NCBI GenBank assembly: GCA_011526585.1
Contig: WYBB01000103.1
Location: 1 to 35,694, forward strand
Length of the DNA stretch: 35,694 bases
Origin: Deltaproteobacteria bacterium
Lineage (GTDB): Bacteria > Myxococcota_A > UBA9042 > PHBI01
Reading direction: 5' to 3'
Below, piece by piece: positions 9,328 through 17,321 of the stretch. Position numbers and translations under genes: made by a program. The notes under the pieces were generated by a model. The model was not told the origin of the DNA. It did not search any database and worked only from the letters and a program-made list of their open reading frames with translations. Within the stretch, counting starts at the first letter, position 1; each line of letters begins with the position of its first letter.

Positions 9328-10473
9328 ATGCTGAAAAACGTCGTCGTCACGGGCGGTGGCACCGGAGGCCACGTCTTCACGGGAATCGCCGTGCTCGACG
9401 AGGTGCGCCGTCGCAACCCGCGAGCCCGGACCTGCTTCATCGGCAGCGCGGTGGGTCACGAGGTGAGGCTGGTGCCGCGCTCGGCGCACTCGCTCCTGAC
9501 GATCGAGGTGCGCCCGCTGCGGCTGCACGGGCTCACGGGGGCGGCGCGCGCTCTGTGGCGCGTCCCGGGCGCGGTCGTCGGAGCGCGTGGGATCCTCGCG
9601 CGCGTGAGGCCCGAGGTGGTACTCGGGGTCGGTGGGCCGGCGTCGGGCCCGACCCTCATCGCGGCACGCGCGCTGGGTCTGCCGGTCTGCCTGCACGAGC
9701 AGAACGCGGTGCCGGGGCTGGCCAACCGCCTTGCGGGCGGCTTCGTGCCGGAGGTGCTGGTCGGGATCCCGCAGGTGCGCGGACGCTTCGTCGCGCGCGC
9801 GGGGGTGATCGTGACCGGCAACCCGGTGCGCGCGGAGCTCGCCGGCAGGCTGCTGGCGCGCGAGCCTCGGGCCAGGGCGCGCGGTCGCGGCGCGGAGGCG
9901 CTGAACGTGCTGGTGCTCGGCGGCAGCGACGGCTCGCAGCTGCTCAATGCGCGCATGCCGGCGTGGGTGGCGCGGGCGGCGCGTTCGGCCGGCGTGCGCG
10001 TGCGCGTGCGCCATCAGGCGGGCGGTATCGATCCGGCGCGCCTCCAGGATGCGTACGCGCAGCTGGGCGTCGAGGCGCAGGTGGCGAGCTTCTGGCACGA
10101 CATCGCTTCGGCCTACCTAGACGCCGACGTGGCGGTGACCCTGGCGGGGGCCGGCACGCTGGCGGAGCTGGCGCTGGCGGCGGTGCCGGCGCTGGTCGCG
10201 CCGCTGGCGGGCGCGGCCGATGATCATCAGCGCGAGAACGCTTGCCACTATGCGCGCAGCGGCGCGATCCGGCTGCTCGACGAGCGCGAGCCGGGAGACG
10301 ACGCGGCGTGCGCCGAGCTGGTCGCGCTCTTGTCCGATGAGGCGTTGAGGACGACCCTGGCGCAGCGCATGCGCGCGTTGGCGTTGCCGGGGGCCGCTGC
10401 GGCGATCGTCGACGCGCTCGAGCGCATCGCCGCCGGTGAGCGCGGCGACGGGGCCGGGGCGATCAGATCTTGA
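9328..10473 (+). CDS. MurG-family glycosyltransferase
   Basis: A 381-residue GT28 enzyme. MurG transfers GlcNAc from UDP-GlcNAc to lipid I, and the same fold makes up ALG13/14 in N-glycan synthesis. Visible motifs are GGTGGHV near the N-terminus, GVGGPASGP, LHEQNAVPGLANR, TGNPVRAEL, GGSDGSQLLN and AADDHQRENA. Several differ from canonical MurG: GGSDGS for GGSQGA, and TLAGAGTLAEL for the usual RAGA-type loop. No dcw cell-wall cluster is nearby; the neighbours are glycosyltransferases and an oligosaccharyltransferase. It may therefore be a paralog for glycan assembly rather than the housekeeping MurG. The ATG at 9328 has no clear SD. The 3' end overlaps the convergent oligosaccharyltransferase gene by 11 bp. 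Confidence 0.85.
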   Translation: MLKNVVVTGGGTGGHVFTGIAVLDEVRRRNPRARTCFIGSAVGHEVRLVPRSAHSLLTIEVRPLRLHGLTGAARALWRVPGAVVGARGILARVRPEVVLGVGGPASGPTLIAARALGLPVCLHEQNAVPGLANRLAGGFVPEVLVGIPQVRGRFVARAGVIVTGNPVRAELAGRLLAREPRARARGRGAEALNVLVLGGSDGSQLLNARMPAWVARAARSAGVRVRVRHQAGGIDPARLQDAYAQLGVEAQVASFWHDIASAYLDADVAVTLAGAGTLAELALAAVPALVAPLAGAADDHQRENACHYARSGAIRLLDEREPGDDAACAELVALLSDEALRTTLAQRMRALALPGAAAAIVDALERIAAGERGDGAGAIRS

Positions 10474-12838
10474 GACGGTAGATCACGCCGCCGCGCGCGA
10501 ACATGAGCGGCTCGAAGAGGCGGGTGTCCGGCTTGGCGATCAGCATGAGCTGCGTGAGCACGGAGTCGTAGGTGTGCCGATCCATGAAGATGCGCATGCT
10601 GCTGTGCTCGAGCTCGACCACGCAGGCGTGGCCCTGCGGGTTGACGACCCGCTCATCGGGACGTAGCCCGCCCCCGGCGGCTCTCACCCTGGTGACGGTG
10701 TGCACCGGGACCTTGTCGCCGCGCGCGCCGATGAGCTGCTGGCTCGCCGCGTCGTAGCGCCAGGGCGAGCGGCCGAGCGGGCGGCCGTCCGGGCCGAGCT
10801 GCACCGGCACGAGGAAGGTGCGGCGGCCGAGCTCGTCGTCGGGGACGAGGCCCTTGGCCTCGCGGAGCTTGGCGACGTTGGGCGCGATCTGCATGAGGCG
10901 CCACGGCAGGTAGAGGTAGACCTCGCGGGTCTTCTCCGGGAGCTCGACGCGCCCCTCGCGCAGCGCCGGCACGAAGTCGCTGACGGGTCGGCCGGTCTTG
11001 TCGCGGTAGTCGCGCAGGACGTCGCCGATGAAGGAGTCGAGACCCTGGTAGCGCGCCTGGGTCTCGGCGGCGATGCGGGCGAGCGCGGCGGCCTCGCGCT
11101 GTGACGAGGTGAAGAGCGCCTCGGCGACCATCCAGGTGTCCTGGTTCTGCTTGGAGCCGTCGATGACGGTACGAGCGCCGGAGTGATACCAGAGACCGTA
11201 GGCGTAGTCCCACCAGGTGAACATGACGTCGCCCGGCTGGATGCGCTCCTTCATGCGGGTGAGGAGCTCGGCCTCCGGGCCGGTCACGGCGGTGCGCGCG
11301 GGGTAGGAGAGCGCGTGCGCGACCGCGGGCCCGATGAGGAGCGGCGAGAGCGCGAGCGCGGCGACGGCTTCGACCAGGCGCGCGCGATGGCGCATGACGA
11401 CGTGCGCGATCATCCGGCCGACGAGCAGGACGAGCCAGGCGTTGCCGAGGGCGAAGGCCGGCACTGCGAAGATCGTGTAGCGCTGGCCGCCGGCCGCGAA
11501 GATCGTGCCGAGGCCGACGAGCGGAGCGATCAGGAGGAAGGGGCGGTGGCGCCAGCACATCGCCAGCATGCCGAGCGCGCCGCTGACGATGAGCGCGCCG
11601 TGGCCGGCGACGCGGCTACTGAGCTTGTCGAGGTCGGGGGAGACGAGCTCGGCGACGGTGTGGCCGATCCCGGGGAAGGAGACGGCCAGATCCGCCGCGC
11701 GAGCGCGCTGTCGGCCGCCGTCGTCGTCGAGGTCGATGCCGAGGATATCGAGCACCACGTCCATCGAGCGGCTCTGCCAGGCGACGACGAAGAAGAGGAG
11801 GAGGGTGACGAGCGGGTAGACGATCTGTGGCGCCGGCACGCGCAGGCGCGGGAGCCCGAGCTCGAGGACGAGGATGAGCGGTGCGCGCAGCCAGAAGGGG
11901 ATCGGCAGGAAGGCGACGAGCAGCGCGAGCGCGATGCGGTAGCCGATCGGATCCTTGCGCGTGAAGACGAGGGCGTAGCCGACGACGCCGATGGTGGTGG
12001 CAGCGAGCACGCGCTCGGAGCCCGGGTGCATGTAGGGCGCGAGGATCACGAGGAGCGCGGCGAGGGTGCCGAGCCAGGCGCGCCGGCGCCAGAAGGCGGC
12101 GACCAGCAGGGCGACGACGCCGAAGACGTACGGGATCGTGATCATGTCGGTGTCGAAGTAGCCGGGCACGGTGCGGTTCCAGTAGGAGAAGCCGAGCACC
12201 GCGACGAGCGAGGCGATGAATCCCCAGAGGAGGCGGCCGAACATGAGCCCGAGCAGGACGAGCGGGACGGCGATGAGCGGCGCGATGACCGCCGGCATCC
12301 ACAGGCAGACGTCCTCGATGGCGAAGCCGAGCGAGACGGCGAAGCCGCCGAGCGCGATGAGCACGTTCTCGTCGAGGCCGGGCACGCGGTCGTTGCCCGT
12401 GGGGAAGCCCGTCGTCTCGTGCAGCACGCCCGTGGCGTAGTAGTAGGCGTCGGCGGTGGTGAGCAGGCGATGACCCTCGAAGGTGGTGGCCTCAGGGTTC
12501 TCGTCGAGGCTGCCGAGCCACGCGGCGCGCAGGCTCAGGCCGAAGACCCAGGCGAGCACGATGGCGCCGAGCGCGAGCCAGCGCAGGCGAGGCCCGTGCG
12601 GCGCAAGCTTGTCGGCGTGGCCTTCGCTGGGACCGAGGATCGGCGGGGGCGGCTCGGGTGTGGGGGCGACGGTGCGCGCGCGCTCGGCGGCGCGTGCCTT
12701 GCGCGGATCGGGGGGGGCGCTCGGCTCGGGTGCGGGGGCGACGGTGGGCGCGTCGGCGCGGGCCGCGGTGGTATTGGTAGTGGCGGACGGGGGCACGTCG
12801 CCGGCGCTCTTGCCGCGACCCTTCTTGCGCTTGCTCAC
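10463..12838 (-). CDS. pglB: STT3/PglB-type oligosaccharyltransferase
   Basis: A 791-residue membrane enzyme predicted to transfer a lipid-linked glycan to Asn of N-x-S/T sequons on the periplasmic side. A disordered Lys/Ala/Pro-rich cytoplasmic tail (1-80) precedes the first membrane segment (about 85-108). Catalytic elements follow in order: TTAD with D130 in the first external loop, GYFDTDM at 226-232 (D229 and D231), HPGSERV, TVAE at 394-397 (the TIxE-type external loop 5 motif), and the sequon-binding WWDYA at 542-546. A soluble C-terminal domain ends near LTQLMLIAKPDTRLFEPL. The GTG start at 12838 overlaps the upstream TGA, so it is coupled to the GT4 gene. The tail makes it longer than the 713-residue C. 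jejuni PglB. Confidence 0.9.
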   Translation of the reverse strand: MSKRKKGRGKSAGDVPPSATTNTTAARADAPTVAPAPEPSAPPDPRKARAAERARTVAPTPEPPPPILGPSEGHADKLAPHGPRLRWLALGAIVLAWVFGLSLRAAWLGSLDENPEATTFEGHRLLTTADAYYYATGVLHETTGFPTGNDRVPGLDENVLIALGGFAVSLGFAIEDVCLWMPAVIAPLIAVPLVLLGLMFGRLLWGFIASLVAVLGFSYWNRTVPGYFDTDMITIPYVFGVVALLVAAFWRRRAWLGTLAALLVILAPYMHPGSERVLAATTIGVVGYALVFTRKDPIGYRIALALLVAFLPIPFWLRAPLILVLELGLPRLRVPAPQIVYPLVTLLLFFVVAWQSRSMDVVLDILGIDLDDDGGRQRARAADLAVSFPGIGHTVAELVSPDLDKLSSRVAGHGALIVSGALGMLAMCWRHRPFLLIAPLVGLGTIFAAGGQRYTIFAVPAFALGNAWLVLLVGRMIAHVVMRHRARLVEAVAALALSPLLIGPAVAHALSYPARTAVTGPEAELLTRMKERIQPGDVMFTWWDYAYGLWYHSGARTVIDGSKQNQDTWMVAEALFTSSQREAAALARIAAETQARYQGLDSFIGDVLRDYRDKTGRPVSDFVPALREGRVELPEKTREVYLYLPWRLMQIAPNVAKLREAKGLVPDDELGRRTFLVPVQLGPDGRPLGRSPWRYDAASQQLIGARGDKVPVHTVTRVRAAGGGLRPDERVVNPQGHACVVELEHSSMRIFMDRHTYDSVLTQLMLIAKPDTRLFEPLMFARGGVIYRLKI

Positions 12839-14142
12839 AGGGAGACTCCGGCGATGGGCGAGGACGAGGTGGGAGCGACGAGGCGCTTCGCGAAGACGTC
12901 GGCGTGGTGGTGGGTCATGACGTAGCGATACGCGCGCTCGGCGATGGCACGCGCGTGCTCCGGATCGTCGATGAAGCGGGCGCAGCGCGCGACGAGGCTC
13001 TCGTCGTCGTCGGCCAGGACGAAGTGCTCGTCGGCGACGACGTCGAGCCCGAAGGCGCCGGTGGCGGTCGCGATGACCGGCACCTCGTGCGCGAAGGCCT
13101 CGAGCAGCTTGATGCGCGTGCCGCCGCCGGCGCCGAGCGGCACCACGACCGCGTCGGCCGCGGCGTAGTGCGGGCCCATCGCCGGCACGGCGCCGTGAAA
13201 GACGACGCTCCGGTCCGCGCCCAGGCGGCGGGCGAGCCAGCGCGGTGCGCCGCGCCCGACGACGTGCAGCTCGAAGGGGCCGCGTGCGGTGGCGCGGAGA
13301 CGGGGCAGCACGCGCTCGAGCAGCACGCGCAGCGCGTCGATGTTGGGGTAGTAGGCGAGTGCGCCGACGTAGAGGAAGCGCGCCGGTCCTGGAGCGCGCG
13401 GGCCGCGGCGCGCCGCGGGCAGGTCCACGACGTTGGGGAGCACGCCGAGCTCGAGGCGCGGGAAGCGCGCGCCGAGCGTCGCCTGGTCGGCGTGCGAACA
13501 GACCCAGGCCTTGTGGAAGCGCGGCAGGAGCGTCTCCTCCAGCGCGCCGAGGCGGTCGCTCAGCGCGCGGTAGAAGGCGGCCACGGCGTGGTCTCCGGCC
13601 CGCGCGGCGAGGGCGGCGACGTCGCGCGCGACCTCGGACTCGATGTCGTCGAGATCGATCTCGCGGCGCACGCGCTCGCCGAGATCGGGCAACGCCGCCG
13701 CGGCCGCGAGGCGGAAGGCGTGCAGGTGGCCCGGCTGCTCGGCGTGGTCCGGGCGGGTGGCCCACCGAGGCGCGACGTCGGGCCGCGGCCGGCCCGCCGG
13801 CAGGGTCCGGGCGAGCGCGCGGGTGCAGGCGCCCAGAGCGGCCGAGCGGGGCAGGGCGAGCGCCGCGCGTCGCAGCGCCGTCTCGGCGGGCAGCGGCTCG
13901 GCCCGGGGCGCGCGCGTCAGGCTGCGGCAGCCTGCGGGCAGCGGGCGCGGCTCGGGCGGTGCGCGGCGGCGCAGGCGCTCGGCCCAATCGACCCAGCGCG
14001 CGCGGCAGAGCACGAGGTCGACCGGCCCGCGCAGCGCGAGCGCGGCGAGGGTGCGCGCGGCCCGCTGTTCGACGCCCACCCCGCGCAGATCGGGCATGAC
14101 CGGCGTGGTCATGAGCGTGATGGTCTTTTCCGGCGACATCAT
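12835..14142 (-). CDS. GT4-family glycosyltransferase
   Basis: A 435-residue GT-B transferase. The C-terminal nucleotide-sugar domain is clear: RFLYVGALAYYPNIDALRVL, then ELHVVGRG, VVFHGAVPAMGPHYAAADAVVVPLGAGGGTRIKLLEAF (the E-x7-E region) and VIATATGAFGL. The N-terminal domain begins with a strand (ITLMTTPV) and is Arg/Ala/Pro-rich. It resembles sugar transferases of exopolysaccharide clusters. Two adjacent ATG codons (14142 and 14139) are both plausible, and GGAGG lies 10 nt upstream of the first. The TGA overlaps the GTG of the oligosaccharyltransferase gene (GTGA), implying coupled translation. It is divergent from the ABC permease gene across 54 bp. The sugar specificity is unknown. Confidence 0.88.
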   Translation of the reverse strand: MMSPEKTITLMTTPVMPDLRGVGVEQRAARTLAALALRGPVDLVLCRARWVDWAERLRRRAPPEPRPLPAGCRSLTRAPRAEPLPAETALRRAALALPRSAALGACTRALARTLPAGRPRPDVAPRWATRPDHAEQPGHLHAFRLAAAAALPDLGERVRREIDLDDIESEVARDVAALAARAGDHAVAAFYRALSDRLGALEETLLPRFHKAWVCSHADQATLGARFPRLELGVLPNVVDLPAARRGPRAPGPARFLYVGALAYYPNIDALRVLLERVLPRLRATARGPFELHVVGRGAPRWLARRLGADRSVVFHGAVPAMGPHYAAADAVVVPLGAGGGTRIKLLEAFAHEVPVIATATGAFGLDVVADEHFVLADDDESLVARCARFIDDPEHARAIAERAYRYVMTHHHADVFAKRLVAPTSSSPIAGVSL

Positions 14143-14181
14143 CTAAGTTCCGCCTCCGCACACGCCGCATACCATCCACTC

Positions 14182-14187
14182 AAGAGG
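14182..14187 (+). promoter_or_regulatory. ribosome binding site fixing a TTG start
   Basis: AAGAGG lies 9 nt before the TTG at 14197. This decides the start of the ABC permease: no ATG occurs in frame between here and Met27 (14275), which would cut off the conserved cytoplasmic N-terminus. A GTG at 14206 is the alternative. Confidence 0.55.
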
Positions 14188-14196
14188 TACGCGACC

Positions 14197-15015
14197 TTGG
14201 AAAGGGTGATCGAACCGGGAAGCGCCCGCAGGGATTACTGGCGACGTCTCATGCAGCATCGCCACCTCATCGGACACATGGCGTGGTCCGACATCCTCGT
14301 GCGCTACAAGCAGACCTATCTCGGGCTGGGCTGGGCCATCGTCCAGCCGCTGATGAGCATCATCATCTTCACCCTGGTCTTCGACCGGCTCGCACGCCTG
14401 CCGACCGTCGGCGAGGCGCCGTATCCGCTGGTCGTCTTCGCCGGGCTCCTGCCCTGGCACTTCTTCGCGCAGTCGCTGACCTCGGTCTCGAACTCGCTCA
14501 TCGCCACGCGCGAGCTCATCACCGGCGTGCAGTTCCCGCGGCTGGTGTTGCCGCTGAAGTCGCTGGCGGTCGCGGCGCATAATTTGATGATATCGTTCGT
14601 GATCCTGCTCATCGGCCTCGCCGCCTACGGCTACCTGCCCGACTGGCACTTCATCTTCTTCCCGTTCTTCATCCTCTTCGCCGGCCTGACCGCGTTGGCG
14701 CTCGGTCTGTGGATCGCGGTCCTCAACGTGCGCTACCGCGACTTCCAGTACCTCGTGCCCTACTTCCTGCAGCTTGGCATGTACATTTCGCCCGTCGGCT
14801 TCGCGACGTCGATCGTGCCGATGAAGTGGCGCTTCCTCTACTCGCTCAACCCGTTGGTGAACATCATCGACGGCTCGCGCTGGTCGCTCTTCCGCGGCGC
14901 CGGCAGCGTGCACCTCGAGGCGACCCTCGTCTCCTTCACCATGGTCGTCGTCCTGCTGTGGGGAGGTCTCTGGTTCTTCAAGCGCGCCGAGGGCACGCTG
15001 GCGGATCACATCTGA
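14197..15015 (+). CDS. wzm: ABC-2 polysaccharide exporter permease (Wzm type)
   Basis: A 272-residue inner-membrane protein, the usual length for the family. It would form a dimeric channel that moves undecaprenyl-linked glycans to the periplasm. The cytoplasmic N-terminus ends in the hallmark DILVRYKQTYLGLGWAIVQP. About six hydrophobic segments follow, with FPRLVLPLKSL and the NVRYRDFQYLVPYFLQ loop typical of ABC-2 exporters. The end is FKRAEGTLADHI. A TTG start is proposed from the AAGAGG site 9 nt upstream. The ATPase gene starts 4 nt after the stop, so the pair is one unit. It is divergent from the GT4/oligosaccharyltransferase operon. Confidence 0.92.
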   Translation: MERVIEPGSARRDYWRRLMQHRHLIGHMAWSDILVRYKQTYLGLGWAIVQPLMSIIIFTLVFDRLARLPTVGEAPYPLVVFAGLLPWHFFAQSLTSVSNSLIATRELITGVQFPRLVLPLKSLAVAAHNLMISFVILLIGLAAYGYLPDWHFIFFPFFILFAGLTALALGLWIAVLNVRYRDFQYLVPYFLQLGMYISPVGFATSIVPMKWRFLYSLNPLVNIIDGSRWSLFRGAGSVHLEATLVSFTMVVVLLWGGLWFFKRAEGTLADHI

Positions 15016-15019
15016 AGCG

Positions 15020-16282
15020 ATGACCAGCACCACCGCCATCATCACCGCCGAAGGGCTCAGCAAGCGCTACCTCATCACGCGCACGCGGTCGCGCAACCAG
15101 TGGATCACCGCCGGCGTCGTGCGCGGCGCCGCATCGATCGCCAGGCGCGCGCTGATGCCTTGGAAGAAGCGCGTCGAGGTCCAGCGCGACGAGCTCTGGT
15201 CGCTGGAGGACGTCTCGTTCGAGGTCGAGCGCGGCGCGGTCGTCGGCCTCATCGGCCACAATGGCGCCGGCAAGACGACGCTCCTGCGCGTGCTCTCGGG
15301 GATCACCGAGCCGACGCGGGGGCGCGCCGTGGTGCGCGGTCGCATGAACAGTCTCCTGGAGGTCGGCATCGGCTTCCACCCGGAGCTGACCGGTCGCGAG
15401 AACGTCTTCATGAAGGCGGCGATCCACGGCATGCGCAAGGAGCTCGTCAACCGCCACCTCGACGAGATCGTCGGCTTCGCCGAGGTCGAACAGTTCCTCG
15501 ACACGCCGCTCAAGCGCTACTCGGCCGGCATGCGCAGTCGCCTCGGCCTCGCCATCGGCATGGTGCTCGAGCACGACATCATGGTCGTCGACGAGGCGCT
15601 GGCCGTCGGCGACGCGCGCTTCCGGGCGCTCGCCTCCGAGCGCATCCGCCGCTCGGCGCTCGCCGGCACGACCACGCTCTTCGTCAGCCACGACCTCAAC
15701 CAGATCCGTGACCTCTGCGCGCGCTCCATCCTGCTCGACCGCGGTCGCCTCGTCGCCGACGGCCCCACCCCCGAGGTGCTCGAGCGCTACCTGCACGTCA
15801 CCGTCGACAGCGGTGGCGCGGCCGTGCGCGAGTTCCGGCCTGGCGAGACCCGACACCTCAAGCGCCTGCGCCTCCTCGGCGAGCGCGAGACCCAGACGGC
15901 GCGCTTTTCGCCGGGCGGTCCCTTCATCGCCGAGATCGCCATCGCCGACGTGCGCGGTCTCGCCGACCTCGAGGCGCGCATCGTAATCTCGAGCGGGCAG
16001 GGGCAGGCGCTCTTCCGCTTCCGCTCGGCGATGACCGGGCTCGATCTCGGCGCGCGCGAGGTCTCCGAGCTCACCGTGCGCGCGGCGCTCGAAGCGCTGC
16101 CGCTCACCCCGGGTCAGTACACGCTCGGACTCGAGCTCGGTCGCGGTCGTGGCCTCCTCGAGCGCGTCGAGCACGCGCTGCGCTTCGAGGTCCTGCCCGG
16201 CGATCCGTACGGCAGCGGCGAGGCGTTCCTGGCCGCCGATGGCGCGGTCTGGGTCAAGGGCCGCTGGGAGATCCCGAGCTGA
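15020..16282 (+). CDS. wzt: ABC polysaccharide exporter ATPase with C-terminal glycan-binding domain (Wzt type)
   Basis: A 420-residue ATPase that energises the Wzm channel. Walker A GHNGAGKT is at 79-86, signature YSAGM at 167-171, and Walker B IMVVDE at 187-192, followed by the switch histidine in FVSHDLNQI. Residues about 260-420 form an extra beta-rich domain in the position of the Wzt C-terminal carbohydrate-binding module. In O-antigen systems that module recognises the completed, end-modified polymer. The ATG at 15020 is 4 nt after wzm. A hairpin terminator follows 7 nt after the stop. No O-antigen chain-terminating kinase or methyltransferase is adjacent, so what the C-domain reads is open. 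Confidence 0.93.
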   Translation: MTSTTAIITAEGLSKRYLITRTRSRNQWITAGVVRGAASIARRALMPWKKRVEVQRDELWSLEDVSFEVERGAVVGLIGHNGAGKTTLLRVLSGITEPTRGRAVVRGRMNSLLEVGIGFHPELTGRENVFMKAAIHGMRKELVNRHLDEIVGFAEVEQFLDTPLKRYSAGMRSRLGLAIGMVLEHDIMVVDEALAVGDARFRALASERIRRSALAGTTTLFVSHDLNQIRDLCARSILLDRGRLVADGPTPEVLERYLHVTVDSGGAAVREFRPGETRHLKRLRLLGERETQTARFSPGGPFIAEIAIADVRGLADLEARIVISSGQGQALFRFRSAMTGLDLGAREVSELTVRAALEALPLTPGQYTLGLELGRGRGLLERVEHALRFEVLPGDPYGSGEAFLAADGAVWVKGRWEIPS

Positions 16283-16289
16283 AAGCAAG

Positions 16290-16315
16290 AAGCCCGCCTC
16301 GTGGGAGGCGGGCTT
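16290..16315. terminator. bidirectional terminator between convergent genes
   Basis: A perfect 11-bp stem, AAGCCCGCCTC (16290-16300) with GAGGCGGGCTT (16305-16315), closes a 4-nt loop. It lies between wzt and the convergent lipoprotein gene. The minus-strand side is followed by a T-rich run (TTCTTGCTTT), the plus side by a weaker TTCGTTC. Confidence 0.85.
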
Positions 16316-16338
16316 CGTTCATCGATGACGCTCGCGGA

Positions 16339-17034
16339 TCAGAAGCCCGAGACCGGGATCGTCGCCTCGCCCTCGGCGTCGTCGCTCAGCTTGATGCCGC
16401 AGGACGCGTACGGGTAGTTCGCCTCGTTGACGCAGTCGAGATCGAAGGCGACGAAGACCTCGTAGCCCTCGTCCTGGCCCCCGCAGTTCTGGTTGTTGCC
16501 GCACTTGGTGCCGACCTCGTAGACGACGATGGTGTCGCCGCTCTGGATCTGGGCCTGGCCGGCGAACTCACCGGTCAGGAAGCCGCCGCCGAGCGAGACG
16601 AAGCGCTCGGTGATGGTGGCGTTGGGCGCGCCCTTGGCCTGATCCGGATCGGTCGGACCGGTCGCGCGGTTGCCAGTGCAGATCCCGCCCTCCTGGTAGT
16701 CGACCACGTCGAGGTAGCCGATCAGGAGGTCGGCGTCGAAGAGGCCGATGGCGTCGATGTCGGCGCCGTGAGCGTAGAGCGGCGGGCTCGCCGTCGCGCA
16801 GGGGTCGGTGCCGACCACGCGGTGGGTCGGGAAGATCTGCGAATCGTCGACGATGACCGCGAAGTACTTGTCGGGCTCGGTGGTGTCACCCGGGCCGGTG
16901 TCGCCGGTGGTCTCGCCGGGGGTCGTGTCGGTCGTCGTGTCCGTCGCGTCACCGGCGGGGTCTTCGACGTCGCAGGCGACCATCGGGAGCGCCATCGTGC
17001 CCATCAACGCAAGGGGTAGCAGAATCTTCTTCAT
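16339..17034 (-). CDS. cysteine-rich lipoprotein with Asp/Thr linker
   Basis: A 231-residue exported lipoprotein of unknown function. The signal peptide MKKILLPLALMGTMALPMVA is followed by lipidated C21 (lipobox MVAC). A low-complexity linker of Asp, Thr, Gly and Pro (about 28-55) leads to a globular domain of about 175 residues. That domain contains six further cysteines (in DPCAT, GGICTG, TKCGNNQNC, LDCVN and ASCGI), consistent with three disulfides. The start is the ATG at 17034 with SD GAGGAGG just upstream. In-frame codons further up to 17169 lie in the untranslated leader. It contains an NAT sequon (PNATI). It is transcribed alone from its own promoter and ends at the terminator shared with wzt. 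Confidence 0.78.
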   Translation of the reverse strand: MKKILLPLALMGTMALPMVACDVEDPAGDATDTTTDTTPGETTGDTGPGDTTEPDKYFAVIVDDSQIFPTHRVVGTDPCATASPPLYAHGADIDAIGLFDADLLIGYLDVVDYQEGGICTGNRATGPTDPDQAKGAPNATITERFVSLGGGFLTGEFAGQAQIQSGDTIVVYEVGTKCGNNQNCGGQDEGYEVFVAFDLDCVNEANYPYASCGIKLSDDAEGEATIPVSGF

Positions 17035-17253
17035 CTTGTGCCTCCTCAGGCTACGGTTATCGGCGTCTTCGCTTATCGCCTGTCGTCGCCGGCCGCCGGT
17101 TTCGAATCGGTTTCCTCGGTGGCGGCCGCCGACGCGCTCACAGACGCACGCGGGCTTCATCGGATTCATGACCCGGTTTCAGAGGGCCCTCGCCCAGCTG
17201 GGCACCGCGTCGTCGTCGTGTCCCGGGTCGCGGGTCGCTCCCCGGAGGTTCGG
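17035..17253 (-). other. long 5' leader of the lipoprotein gene
   Basis: The predicted start of transcription (about 17253) is some 220 nt before the ATG at 17034. The segment has short GC-rich inverted repeats, for example CCCAGCTGGG (around 17196-17205), but no riboswitch or sRNA consensus that I recognise. An in-frame ATG at 17169 opens without an SD. Confidence 0.35.
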
Positions 17254-17259
17254 TTGCGC

Positions 17260-17287
17260 AGTGTAGTGCAGCGACTTCGTATGTCAA
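17260..17287 (-). promoter_or_regulatory. sigma-70 promoter of the lipoprotein gene
   Basis: On the minus strand a perfect -35 TTGACA (plus 17282-17287) is followed after 16 nt by TACACT (plus 17260-17265, 4 of 6). This stands out in such GC-rich DNA. It lies just after the stop of the amidase gene on the same strand, so it drives the lipoprotein gene independently. Confidence 0.65.
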
Positions 17288-17321
17288 ATCGAACCGGGCG
17301 CGGCGCTGTATCCGCGGGTCG

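Noticed and set aside
12839..14179. Possible fusion extending the oligosaccharyltransferase by 447 residues
   Set aside because: The extension is Arg/Pro/Ala-rich and overlaps a clear GT4 gene in another frame. The GTG at 12838 gives a normal protein.
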